Below are positions 56,526-64,000 of a DNA stretch of 64,000 nt, in pieces (within the stretch, counting starts at the first letter, position 1; each line of letters begins with the position of its first letter). Location: contig NZ_JAOTIK010000001.1 in NCBI RefSeq assembly GCF_030116705.1, positions 3,192,001 to 3,256,000 of the forward strand, in the 5' to 3' direction. Made by a program: the position numbers and the translations under genes. This DNA is from Streptomyces sp. ML-6 (GTDB taxonomy: Bacteria; Actinomycetota; Actinomycetes; Streptomycetales; Streptomycetaceae). The notes under the pieces were generated by a model, which saw nothing but the letters and a program-made list of their open reading frames with translations, did not search any database and was not told the DNA's origin.

Positions 56526-57284
56526 ATGGCCGCCACCCCGATCGCCGTCATCACCGGAGCGAGCAGCGGCATCGGCGCCGCGACCGCCCGCCACCTGGCC
56601 GCCGCCGGCTACCGCGTCGTGCTGACCGCCCGCCGCAAGGACCGCATCGAGGCGCTCGCCGAGGAGATCAACGGGGCGGGCCACCAGGCCACGGCCTATG
56701 CCTTGGACGTCACCGACCGCGCCGCGGTGGACGAGTTCGCCACGGCGTTCCGCACCCTCGCCGTCCTCGTCAACAACGCGGGCGGAGCGCTCGGCGCCGA
56801 CCCCGTCGCCACCGGTGACCCCGCCGACTGGCGCCAGATGTACGAGACGAACGTCATCGGCACGCTCAACGTCACCCAGGCCCTGCTCCCCGCCCTCACC
56901 GCGAGCGGCGACGGCACGATCGTGGTCCTCTCCTCCACCGCGGGCCTCGGCACGTACGAGGGCGGCGGCGGTTACGTGGCCGCCAAGCACGGCGAGCACG
57001 TACTGGCCGAGACGCTCCGCCTGGAGATCGTCGGCACCCCGGTCCGCGTCATCGAGGTCGCCCCCGGCATGGTCAGGACGGAGGAGTTCGCCACCACCCG
57101 CTTCCGCGGCGACACCGAGAAGGCCGCCAAGGTGTACGCGGGCGTCGACGAGCCCCTCACCGCCGACGACGTGGCCGACACCATCACCTGGGCCGTCACC
57201 CGGCCCAGCCACGTCAACATCGACCTCCTGGTCGTCCGCCCCCGCGCCCAGGCGTCCAACTCCAAGGTCCACCGCACCGCCTGA
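56526..57284 (+). CDS. SDR-family NADP-dependent oxidoreductase
   Basis: A 252-residue classical SDR. TGASSGIGAATARHLAAAGY (about residues 10-29), a beta-2 Arg-Arg in TARRKDR favouring NADP(H), VLVNNAGGALG (about 80-90), catalytic Ser in VVLSSTAGLG (about 137-146), Tyr and Lys in GYVAAKHGEH (about 151-160), and the PGMVRTEEF substrate loop. The closest style is serine/3-hydroxy acid dehydrogenase YdfG-like SDRs; substrate unknown. ATG with GAGGAG 8 nt upstream. Ends in a strong terminator. Confidence 0.9.
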   Translation: MAATPIAVITGASSGIGAATARHLAAAGYRVVLTARRKDRIEALAEEINGAGHQATAYALDVTDRAAVDEFATAFRTLAVLVNNAGGALGADPVATGDPADWRQMYETNVIGTLNVTQALLPALTASGDGTIVVLSSTAGLGTYEGGGGYVAAKHGEHVLAETLRLEIVGTPVRVIEVAPGMVRTEEFATTRFRGDTEKAAKVYAGVDEPLTADDVADTITWAVTRPSHVNIDLLVVRPRAQASNSKVHRTA

Positions 57285-57305
57285 TCCCGGCCAAAAACGC
57301 GGGAA

Positions 57306-57336
57306 GGCCCCGGACACACCACCCGCGTCCGGGGCC
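57306..57336. terminator. Bidirectional stem-loop terminator
   Basis: Arms GGCCCCGGAC and GTCCGGGGCC (10 bp, perfect) with an 11-nt loop, between the convergent SDR and rtcB genes. Confidence 0.85.
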
Positions 57337-57427
57337 GACATGCGCGACAGGGCCCACCATGAGCCCGGGACAGGGCCCGCGAGCCGGGGTTCGGAAGAAG
57401 AACCCGGCGCGGCGCCCGTACCGGTGC

Positions 57428-58621
57428 TCAGCCCTTCACGCACACCACCTGCTTGAGCTTGGCGACGACCTCCACCAGGTCCCGCTGCTGCTCGATGACC
57501 TGCTCGATCGGCTTGTACGCGGCCGGGATCTCGTCCACGACGCCGGAGTCCTTGCGGCACTCCACGCCCCGCGTCTGGTCCTCCAGGTCACGCGTCGAGA
57601 AGCGCCGCTTCGCGGCGTTCCGGCTCATCCTCCGGCCCGCGCCGTGCGAGGCCGAGTTGAAGGACTTCTCGTTGCCGAGGCCCTTCACGATGTACGAACC
57701 GGTGCCCATCGACCCCGGGATGATCCCGAAGTCCCCGGAGCCCGCACGGATCGCTCCCTTCCGCGTGACCAGCAGGTCCATGCCCTCGTACCGCTCCTCC
57801 GCCACGTAGTTGTGGTGACAGGAGATGACCGGTTCGAAGGTGACCTTGGCCTTCTTGAACTCCTTGCGGACCACGTTCTGGAAGAGGGCCATCATGATGG
57901 CCCGGTTGTGCTTCGCGTACTCCTGCGCCCAGAACAGGTCGTTGCGGTAGGCCGCCATCTGCGGGGTGTCGGCGATGAACACCGCCAGGTCGCGGTCGAT
58001 CAGGTCCTGGTTGTGCGGCAGCTTCTGCGCCTGGCCGATGTGGAAGTCGGCCAGTTCCTTGCCGATGTTCCGCGATCCGGAGTGCAGCATCAGCCAGACC
58101 GAACCCGACTCGTCGAGGCAGAACTCGATGAAGTGGTTGCCCGAGCCGAGCGTCCCCATCTGCTTCGTGGCCCGTTCCTGACGGAACCGGACCGCCTCGG
58201 CCACCCCGCCGAACCGCGTCCAGAAGTCGTCCCAGCCCGGTGCGCGGAAGCCGTACAGCCGGTCGGGGTCCACGGCCTCGTCGTGCATCCCGCGACCCAC
58301 TGGAATGGCCTGCTCGATCTGCGACCGGAGCCGGGACAGGTCGCCCGGCAGGTCGTTGGCCGTCAGCGAGGTCTTCACCGCGGACATCCCGCAGCCGATG
58401 TCCACGCCCACCGCCGCCGGACAGACCGCACCGTGCATCGCGATCACCGAGCCGACCGTCGCACCCTTGCCGAAGTGGACGTCCGGCATGACCGCCAGCC
58501 CCTTGATCCAGGGCAGGGTGGCCACGTTGCGCAGCTGCTGCATGGCCGCGTCCTCGACCGAGGCCGGATCGGCCCACATGCGGATCGGGACCTTCGCACC
58601 CGGTACTTCTACATACGACAT
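57428..58621 (-). CDS. rtcB: RNA-splicing ligase RtcB
   Basis: A 397-residue GTP-dependent RNA ligase joining 3'-phosphate or 2',3'-cyclic phosphate ends to 5'-OH. Hallmarks: MPDVHFGKGATVGSVIAM (about residues 45-62), VGVDIGCGMSAVKT (about 70-83; Asp and Cys metal ligands), GTLGSGNHFIEFCLDES (about 153-169), WLMLHSGSRNIGKELADF (His), ISCHHNYVAEE, IIPGSMGTGSYIVKGLG and the guanylylated His in SASHGAGRRMSR (about 324-335). ATG with GAGGGG 7 nt upstream. No archease or RtcA gene is adjacent. Divergent from the first DUF3558 lipoprotein gene. Confidence 0.95.
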   Translation of the reverse strand: MSYVEVPGAKVPIRMWADPASVEDAAMQQLRNVATLPWIKGLAVMPDVHFGKGATVGSVIAMHGAVCPAAVGVDIGCGMSAVKTSLTANDLPGDLSRLRSQIEQAIPVGRGMHDEAVDPDRLYGFRAPGWDDFWTRFGGVAEAVRFRQERATKQMGTLGSGNHFIEFCLDESGSVWLMLHSGSRNIGKELADFHIGQAQKLPHNQDLIDRDLAVFIADTPQMAAYRNDLFWAQEYAKHNRAIMMALFQNVVRKEFKKAKVTFEPVISCHHNYVAEERYEGMDLLVTRKGAIRAGSGDFGIIPGSMGTGSYIVKGLGNEKSFNSASHGAGRRMSRNAAKRRFSTRDLEDQTRGVECRKDSGVVDEIPAAYKPIEQVIEQQRDLVEVVAKLKQVVCVKG

Positions 58622-58782
58622 AGCCCCTCGATTCCCCCGAAAATTCTGAAAGCGCAAAACCGGTGCCAAGGTCGGCAAACGAGTCGGTCGACCGGCATTC
58701 ACAGCGGCGCGTGCGATACACATTGTGTCCACCGGTCGCCATCGAGCGGCAACCGTTTTTCGCACGAAGGGAGCCCAGGGCC

Positions 58783-59757
58783 GTGCGACGAATGGCCTAC
58801 GTACCCGGCGCCGCGCTGCTGGCAGCGCTCGTCGTCGGTTGCAGCGCCGACACCGGAACTGGTGGTTCCGCAGCTGACAGCAAGCCGGGCGAGGCGACCG
58901 AGGCCGTGGCGGCCCCCGGCAAGTACCGCACCCTCCCCGAGCCGTGCCGCGCGGTCGCGTCGTCCACGCTCAGGGACCTGCTCCCGGGCTCCGCCGAACT
59001 CTCCGAGGAGCAGCAGAAGAAGGTGTACGAGGGCACCGCCACCGTCACCTACGACACCGACCGCCGGGTCGGCTGCCGCTGGAAGTCGGAGGACCACTCC
59101 TCCTCGCGCACCCTGTTCATCGACTTCGAGCGCGTCGTGTCCTACGACCCCTCGGTGAGCGACGACGACCGCGCGAACGAGGTGTACACGAAGAAGGTGA
59201 CCGCCGCCGGTCTCTCCTCGCCCTCCGCCTCCGCGAGCCCCGACGACCCCGACGGCGCGAAGAAGCAGACGCCCTCGAACGCCTCCGACCACCCGGACTC
59301 CTCCGGCGCCGATGACGACGCCGCCGGACCCGACGACTCCGGTTCGGATTCCGGCGCGGCCTCGCACTCCCTGTCCGGCCCGCCCTCCGGGGACGAGTCC
59401 CCCTCCGGGAAGGGCGACGCCCACGGCCCCGACACGAAGACCGACGACCCGAAGACCGACGACGGCGGCGCGGGAGCCGAGGACGACGGCGGGGAGGACG
59501 GCGAGGACGGGGAGGACCTCCGGCCGCGCATGCTCGACGACCTCGGGGACAGCGCGTTCCTGAACGATCTGCTCACCCGGGCGGGTTCCGCCGCGCGGCA
59601 CCGCACGGTCAGCGTGGTATTTCGCACATCGAACGTCATCGTGACCGTCGAGTACACCGATCAGCCGACCGTCTCCACCGTGGTCCCCGACAGCAAGGAA
59701 CTGCAGGAGAAGGCGCAGGCACTGGCCCGGAACCTGGTCGAGGAGTTCGACGAGTAG
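58783..59757 (+). CDS. DUF3558-type lipoprotein with acidic linker
   Basis: A 324-residue exported lipoprotein: lipobox LVVGCS (Cys at about residue 20). DUF3558-like core in two parts: PGKYRTLPEPCRAVASSTLR with VGCRWKSEDHSSSRTLFIDF (about residues 45-130), and AARHRTVSVVFRTSNVIVTV with EYTDQPTVSTVVPD near the C-terminus. Between them is an approximately 110-residue Asp/Ser/Gly/Pro-rich insert (about 150-255) that its neighbour lacks. GTG start. The next gene is a paralogue: both have LPEPC followed by a helix, a CxW strand and a C-terminal NVxVT strand. Function unknown; surface-anchored. Confidence 0.8.
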   Translation: MRRMAYVPGAALLAALVVGCSADTGTGGSAADSKPGEATEAVAAPGKYRTLPEPCRAVASSTLRDLLPGSAELSEEQQKKVYEGTATVTYDTDRRVGCRWKSEDHSSSRTLFIDFERVVSYDPSVSDDDRANEVYTKKVTAAGLSSPSASASPDDPDGAKKQTPSNASDHPDSSGADDDAAGPDDSGSDSGAASHSLSGPPSGDESPSGKGDAHGPDTKTDDPKTDDGGAGAEDDGGEDGEDGEDLRPRMLDDLGDSAFLNDLLTRAGSAARHRTVSVVFRTSNVIVTVEYTDQPTVSTVVPDSKELQEKAQALARNLVEEFDE

Positions 59758-59935
59758 CCCCGTCCCGGGAGCCCGCCGACCGGTCCCGCCCACGCCCTCC
59801 GCGCCCCCGGCCGAGGCGGCGTCCGGCCCCGGTCCGTCGTACCGTGGCCCTCCGGAACCTCCGGTCCGGCCGCCCGACCGTCCGCCAGCCCGATCGCCCG
59901 GCAGCCACCCGCCGCGCCACCCGAGTGAAGGAACC

Positions 59936-60787
59936 ATGCACCGTTCAGCCCCGCGACTCACCCGCATACTCGCCTGCGCCGCCGTCCCGGTGATGCTCGT
60001 CGTCGCCGGCTGCTCGTCGGACTCTGACGACAAGGACAAGAAGGAGTCGGGCTCCTCGGCATCCGCTTCGACGGCCCCGGAGAAGAAGGAACCGACCGTC
60101 GAGCCCGCGAAGTTCGCCTCGCTGCCCGAGCCGTGCAAGTCGATCACCAAGAAGACGATCACCTCCCTGGTGCCCGACGCGAAGTCCAAGAACGGCACGG
60201 CCGCCACGTCCAGCGACATCTCGTACCGCACGGGCTGCTCGTGGAACGGCCTGGACGACAAGGGCGTGAAGGGCTCCCAGTACCGCTGGCTCGACGTCGG
60301 CTTCACCCGCTTCGACTCCGACCAGACCCTGGGCAGCGGCGCCGAGCGCGCCCAGCAGGACTTCACGAAGCAGGTGGCGAAGGCCAAGGGCACCGCGGAC
60401 GCCAAGAAGGTCGCCGAGGCGCCCGCCGACGGCATCGGCGAGCAGGCCACCAGGATCACCTACGACCTCACCAAGACGGGCGAGGACTTCAAGTACGCGA
60501 CGATCGTGGCCCGTACGGGGAACGTCGTCGTCACCCTCACCTACAACGGTGCCGGTTACGCGGGCGCGAAGACCCCGTCCTCCGAGGACATCGTGAAGGG
60601 CGCCGAGAAGGCCGCCAAGGAAGCGGTGGCCGCGGTCTCCGCCACCGACACCGAACCGTCCAAGTCGGCCGACCCGAACGGCTCCACGACCTCCGGCGGC
60701 TCCTCGGACAAGGACGACGACTCGGACGGCAAGCAGAAGAGCCGGAAGACCTCGGCCCACAAGACGTCCGCCAAGAAGACCGCCTGA
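59936..60787 (+). CDS. DUF3558-type lipoprotein
   Basis: A 283-residue exported lipoprotein. Lipobox LVVAGCSS (Cys at about residue 26), a Lys/Ser/Glu linker, then a compact DUF3558 domain: FASLPEPCKSITKKTITSLV (about residues 60-79), YRTGCSWNGLDDKG (about 97-110), RWLDVGFTRFDSD, ITYDLTKTGEDFKYATIVAR and TGNVVVTLTYNGAGYAG. The C-terminal about 60 residues are Ser/Asp/Lys-rich and basic at the very end. Paralogue of the preceding gene, 178 bp upstream. A strong terminator follows. Confidence 0.85.
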   Translation: MHRSAPRLTRILACAAVPVMLVVAGCSSDSDDKDKKESGSSASASTAPEKKEPTVEPAKFASLPEPCKSITKKTITSLVPDAKSKNGTAATSSDISYRTGCSWNGLDDKGVKGSQYRWLDVGFTRFDSDQTLGSGAERAQQDFTKQVAKAKGTADAKKVAEAPADGIGEQATRITYDLTKTGEDFKYATIVARTGNVVVTLTYNGAGYAGAKTPSSEDIVKGAEKAAKEAVAAVSATDTEPSKSADPNGSTTSGGSSDKDDDSDGKQKSRKTSAHKTSAKKTA

Positions 60788-60844
60788 GCTGCCCCCGACG
60801 GGCCGGCCGGGCACCCGAATCCCCCGGCCACGAGCGGTTCCACC

Positions 60845-60874
60845 GAGCCCGGCCCTTCCCCGGGGGCCGGGCTC
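60845..60874 (+). terminator. Stem-loop terminator of the DUF3558 gene
   Basis: Perfect 11-bp arms GAGCCCGGCCC and GGGCCGGGCTC with an 8-nt loop, 57 bp downstream of the stop. Confidence 0.85.
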
Positions 60875-60965
60875 CCGCCCCTCCCCGCGCAACACGCCGC
60901 ACCCCGATGTGCCAGGCTGTGCCCGCCGGAGGGCACCGCGGGCACCGATGAACAGGACGTCCGCA

Positions 60966-61037
60966 CAGAACGTCGGACACGCCCGGCACACCGGATACGT
61001 CCGGTACACCGGATGCGTCCGGCACGTCGGACACATC
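60966..61037. repeat. 18-bp tandem array (4 units) upstream of the DUF2637 gene
   Basis: Four 18-bp units (starts 60966, 60984, 61002, 61020) on CGGCACACCGGATACGTC, ending 28 bp before the GTG start. Unlike most arrays here it lies in a 5' region, where it could bind protein or form part of the leader. Confidence 0.78.
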
Positions 61038-61065
61038 GAATACGGGGAACGAGGAGGGAACGCGG

Positions 61066-62601
61066 GTGGCCGCGATGCAGCTGACACGCACCCACCGGAT
61101 ACTCATCGGTCTCGTGGTCGCCGGTGCGGTGCTCATCGCCGGGATCGGATTCGCGGGTTCGTACGCCGCGGTGCGCGAACTCGCCGAGAAGAAGGGCTTC
61201 GGGGAGTTCTCGCTGGTCTTCCCGATCGGCATCGACGCGGGCATCTGCGTCCTGCTCGCCCTGGACCTGCTGCTGACCTGGCTGCGCATCCCGTTCCCGC
61301 TGCTGCGCCAGACCGCCTGGCTGCTGACCGCCGCGACGATCGCCTTCAACGGCGCCGCGGCCTGGCCCGACCCGCTCGGCGTCGGCATGCACGCGGTCAT
61401 CCCGGTCCTGTTCGTGGTCGCCGTCGAGGCCGCCCGGCACGCCGTGGGCCGGATCGCCGACATCACGGCCGACAAGCACATGGAGGGCGTGCGCCTCACC
61501 CGCTGGCTGCTCTCCCCCGTCCCCACGTTCCGGCTGTGGCGCCGGATGAAACTGTGGGAACTCCGCTCGTACGACCAGGTCATCAAGCTCGAACAGGACC
61601 GGCTGATCTACCAGGCCCGCCTCCAGGCCCGCTTCGGCCGCAACTGGCGCCGCAAGTCGCCCGTCGAGGCCCTGATGCCGCTGCGCCTGGCGAAGTACGG
61701 GGTTCCGCTGGCCGAGACCGCCCCGGCCGGCCTCGCCGCCGCGGGCATCGAACCGGCCCTGCTGCCCCCGGCCCCGACCCCGGCTCCGGCCCCCGAACCC
61801 GCCCCGGCCCAGGTCACGTCGGGCGAGCCCCAGCCCGAGCTTCCCTCCGCCCCCGACCGGCAGCACGAACTGCAACAGCAACCCCAGCAGTACGCGCAAC
61901 AACAGCACGAGCAGCAGCAGTACGACCCGCAGCACGAGCAACACGAGCAGTACCAGCAACAGCAGCAGCACCCGCAGCACCAGCAGGAGGACCCCGCCCC
62001 GCAGGGGAACCCCTGGTTCACGGCGTCCCGTGGGCCGAACGAGGCGTACGAGGGCGCGTACGACCCCGAGTACGTCGAGGGCCCGGAGCCCGGCCCGGTC
62101 ATGGTCCCGTCCGGCCCCGGCGGCCGCACCCGCCCCCTGGGCAACGTGGGCACCATCGGCGCCGTCCCCGGCCCCCGCACCGCGGAGCACCGGCCCGACG
62201 AGCAGGACGGGCCGATGCAGGACCGGTCGGCACAGGACCACCCGGCCCAGGAGCCGGTCCAGGAACAGCTCGAAGAACACTTCGAGGAGCACTTCGAGGG
62301 CCAGTTCGAGGAGGAACCCACGGAGCGGTCCACCGAGCGGCCCGCCGAGCAGCTGCGGGAGGCCGGGACGGACGCGGCCGAGTGGGCCCAGGAGGACGCC
62401 GAGTTCGCCGAGATCGCGTACAAGGAGTTCGCCGCGTTCGTGAACCAGAACAACGACTTCCCGAGCGTCGACGCCCTGGACATACACGTCTCGGACGTCC
62501 ACAACCTCCGCCACCCGCGCAGTGCGGCGCTGCTCCGCCGCATGATGCCGGAGTTCAAGAACCGCTACCACGCCGAGCTCGAAGCCGACCACATCGCCTG
62601 A
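61066..62601 (+). CDS. DUF2637 membrane protein with Gln-rich linker
   Basis: A 511-residue protein. The N-terminal DUF2637 region has about four transmembrane helices (RILIGLVVAGAVLIAGIGFA, then FSLVFPIGIDAGICVLLALD, LRQTAWLLTAATIAFNGAAA and HAVIPVLFVVAVEAARHAVG) and a basic juxtamembrane segment (RLWRRMKLWELRSYDQVIKL). Residues about 230-300 are Pro/Ala then Gln/His-rich (QQQPQQYAQQQHEQQQ), and about 380-440 are Glu/Gln repeats (EEHFEEHFEGQFEEE). A small C-terminal helical domain ends FKNRYHAELEADHIA. DUF2637 proteins resemble Spd-type plasmid-spread proteins, but this copy is chromosomal beside lysS. GTG start with GAGGAGGG 7 nt upstream. Function unknown. Confidence 0.82.
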   Translation: MAAMQLTRTHRILIGLVVAGAVLIAGIGFAGSYAAVRELAEKKGFGEFSLVFPIGIDAGICVLLALDLLLTWLRIPFPLLRQTAWLLTAATIAFNGAAAWPDPLGVGMHAVIPVLFVVAVEAARHAVGRIADITADKHMEGVRLTRWLLSPVPTFRLWRRMKLWELRSYDQVIKLEQDRLIYQARLQARFGRNWRRKSPVEALMPLRLAKYGVPLAETAPAGLAAAGIEPALLPPAPTPAPAPEPAPAQVTSGEPQPELPSAPDRQHELQQQPQQYAQQQHEQQQYDPQHEQHEQYQQQQQHPQHQQEDPAPQGNPWFTASRGPNEAYEGAYDPEYVEGPEPGPVMVPSGPGGRTRPLGNVGTIGAVPGPRTAEHRPDEQDGPMQDRSAQDHPAQEPVQEQLEEHFEEHFEGQFEEEPTERSTERPAEQLREAGTDAAEWAQEDAEFAEIAYKEFAAFVNQNNDFPSVDALDIHVSDVHNLRHPRSAALLRRMMPEFKNRYHAELEADHIA

Positions 62602-62622
62602 GAACGCCGACCACATCGCCTG
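62584..62622. repeat. Exact duplication of a gene 3' end across its stop codon
   Basis: GCCGACCACATCGCCTG occurs at 62584-62600, ending in the TGA stop of the DUF2637 gene, and again at 62606-62622, with a 22-bp period. It is the clearest case in the window of a coding 3' end copied just beyond its own stop. Confidence 0.88.
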
Positions 62623-62649
62623 GAAACCCAGGCACCGCACCGGCACGGC

Positions 62650-62688
62650 GAGGGGCCGCCACCCGGACGATCCGGATGGCGGCCCCTC
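62650..62688. terminator. Bidirectional stem-loop terminator
   Basis: Perfect arms GAGGGGCCGCCA and TGGCGGCCCCTC with an inner CCGGA/TCCGG stem, between the convergent DUF2637 and lysS genes. Confidence 0.9.
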
Positions 62689-62755
62689 GTACGTACGGCG
62701 TCCGTACGTCGTCCGTACGGCCCCGGCCCCGCGCACGGCGGGACCGGCGCGGGCG

Positions 62756-64000
62756 TCACGCGCCCAGCAGCCTCCGCACCCGGTCCGCGCCGACGGCCAG
62801 CAGCAGCGTGGGCAGCCGCGGCCCCGTGTCCCGGCCGACCAGCAGCCGGTACAGCAGCGCGAAGAACGACCGCTGCGCGACCTTCAGCTCGGGCGTCGGC
62901 CTGGCGTCCGGCTCCAGGCCCTCCAGCACCTTCGGCACGCCGTAGACGAGCGTGGTGAGCCCGTCCAGCGACCAGTGCGAGTCCAGCCCGTCCAGGAGCA
63001 GCTGCAGCGACCGGCGCCCCTGCTCGTCCAGCGAGCCGAGCAGTTCCTTGTCCGGCTCGTCGCGCACGATCGTGCGGGCCTCGGCCGGGACCTGGCTGGT
63101 GATCCAGTTCTCCGCGCGGTCCAGGCGCGGCCGGACCTCGTCCAGCGAGGTCAGCGGGTTCTCCGGGTCCAGCTCGCTCAGGATGCGCAGCGTCTGCTGG
63201 TCGTGCCCGCCCGTGATGTCCACGACCGACGCGAGCGTCCGGTACGGCAGCGGGCGCGGCGTGCGCGGCAGCTCACCGGCCGCCGTGCCGATGGCGCGCG
63301 CGTACGCGGCGGCGTCGGCCGGCAGCACCGAACCGTCGGCGACCTTGCGCCCCAGCGAGTCCCACTCGTCGTAGAGCCGCTGGATCTCCTGGTCGAAGGC
63401 GATCTTGAAGGACTGGTTGGGCTTGCGGCGGGCGTACAGCCAGCGCAGCAGCGGCGCCTCCATGATCTTCAGCGCGTCGGCCGGGGTCGGCACGCCGCCC
63501 TTGCTGGAGGACATCTTCGCCATGCCGGAGATGCCGACGAAGGCATACATCGGGCCGATCGGCTGCACGCCGCCGAAGACCTCGCGGACGATCTGGCCGC
63601 CGACCACGAAGGAGGAGCCCGGCGAGGAGTGGTCCACCCCGCTCGGCTCGAAGACCACGCCCTCGTAGGCCCAGCGCATCGGCCAGTCGACCTTCCAGAC
63701 CAGCTTGCCGCGGTTGAACTCGCTCAGCCGGACGGTCTCGGCGAAGCCGCAGGCGGTGCAGGTGTAGTTCAGCTCGGTGCTGTCGTCGTCGTACGACGTG
63801 ACGGTCGTGAGGTCCTTCTCGCAGTTGCCGCAGTAGGGCTTGTACGGGAAGTAGCCGGCCGAGCCGCCGCTGCCGTCGTCCTCGCTCGCCGCGCCGGAGC
63901 CCGCCTCGGCCTCCAGCTCGGCCTCGTCGACCTTCTTCTGCTGCTGCGGCTTCTTGCCGCCCTTGGCACCGGCAGCACCCTTGGCACCGGCCTCGGCCGG
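62756..64000 (-). CDS. lysS: Lysyl-tRNA synthetase, class I (5' end beyond the window)
   Basis: The C-terminal 414 residues of a class I lysyl-tRNA synthetase (LysU-unrelated archaeal type found in actinomycetes), which charges tRNA-Lys. Visible parts in order: a low-complexity AKGG/QQQKK region at the cut edge, a zinc-binding knuckle with YCGNCEKDL and YTCTACGFAET, RWAYEGVVFEPSGVDHSSPG of the catalytic domain, and the KMSKS-type loop GISGMAKMSSSKGGVPTP. An alpha-helical anticodon-binding domain follows to the C-terminus (LVGRDTGPRLPTLLLAVGAD). The HIGH motif should lie to the right of the window. It converges on the DUF2637 gene. Confidence 0.95.
   Translation of the reverse strand, partial: PAEAGAKGAAGAKGGKKPQQQKKVDEAELEAEAGSGAASEDDGSGGSAGYFPYKPYCGNCEKDLTTVTSYDDDSTELNYTCTACGFAETVRLSEFNRGKLVWKVDWPMRWAYEGVVFEPSGVDHSSPGSSFVVGGQIVREVFGGVQPIGPMYAFVGISGMAKMSSSKGGVPTPADALKIMEAPLLRWLYARRKPNQSFKIAFDQEIQRLYDEWDSLGRKVADGSVLPADAAAYARAIGTAAGELPRTPRPLPYRTLASVVDITGGHDQQTLRILSELDPENPLTSLDEVRPRLDRAENWITSQVPAEARTIVRDEPDKELLGSLDEQGRRSLQLLLDGLDSHWSLDGLTTLVYGVPKVLEGLEPDARPTPELKVAQRSFFALLYRLLVGRDTGPRLPTLLLAVGADRVRRLLGA

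Noticed and set aside
1..64000. tRNA, rRNA, riboswitch, transposase or integrase genes
   Set aside because: None was recognisable on reading both strands; a covariance-model scan would be the decisive check and could not be run.

Overview
This window reads as a chromosomal segment of a Streptomyces-type actinomycete. GC content is very high, third codon positions are almost always G or C, GTG (and one TTG) starts are common, and the gene content is actinobacterial: F420/LLM oxidoreductases, DUF3558, DUF4229, DUF4232 and DUF2637 proteins, the futalosine menaquinone route, Tat-exported hydrolases and a DtxR/DmdR-type iron box. I count 58 protein genes (one cut by the right edge), one very short leader-peptide gene and no RNA genes. 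I see no prophage, insertion sequence, CRISPR array or large biosynthetic cluster; this is mostly core and near-core chromosome with many regulators.

Layout. (1) 81-7729: an LLM oxidoreductase, a Tat-exported PHP metallohydrolase, an MFS exporter divergent from a stand-alone LigD 3'-phosphoesterase, a siderophore-interacting ferric reductase behind a near-perfect iron box, and an APC amino acid permease. (2) 8072-14678: a five-gene, uncharacterised catabolic-looking group on the minus strand (aldehyde dehydrogenase, D-aminoacylase-type amidohydrolase, two LLM oxidoreductases, an SDR). Its promoters carry copies of CTGACG-N3-CGTCAG, suggesting one regulator that is not encoded here. (3) 15058-24000: two secreted proteins, a PEP mutase/isocitrate lyase-like enzyme, an aminoglycoside phosphotransferase-like kinase, a LasA-type M23 peptidase, a TetR regulator, and a DAACS symporter behind a cysteine-rich leader peptide. 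A DUF4229 membrane protein and a GNAT enzyme follow. (4) 24116-30874: late and middle menaquinone genes of the futalosine route (mqnE, UbiX, UbiA and UbiD types) with an AsnC/Lrp regulator, a 44-residue conserved-looking small protein, a rhomboid protease and a DUF4232 lipoprotein interspersed. (5) 31269-35578: a PLDc_N membrane protein, then a translationally coupled pair made of a P-loop ATPase and a membrane-anchored periplasmic-binding-fold protein; the function of the pair is unknown to me. (6) 36221-44318: a cytochrome c maturation and haem block (ccsB, resB, ccdA, a TlpA-like thioredoxin, a deacetylase-like lipoprotein, a histidine phosphatase, hemL). Together with region 4 it assembles respiratory-chain components. 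(7) 45205-57284: stress and regulatory genes (Acg-type nitroreductase plus universal stress protein, AraC, MarR and TetR regulators, a flavin monooxygenase, SDR and NmrA proteins, Ub-Mut7C). (8) 57428-64000: rtcB, two DUF3558 lipoproteins, a DUF2637 membrane protein with a Gln-rich linker, and partial lysS.

The most unusual global feature is that the spaces between genes hold many short, imperfect tandem arrays (10-36 bp units, repeatedly 18 bp). A striking number of them include the stop codon of the adjacent gene, as if 3' ends had been tandemly copied outward. Together with the shared operators, the cysteine leader peptide and the ATPase/sensor-like pair, this is what I would look at first.
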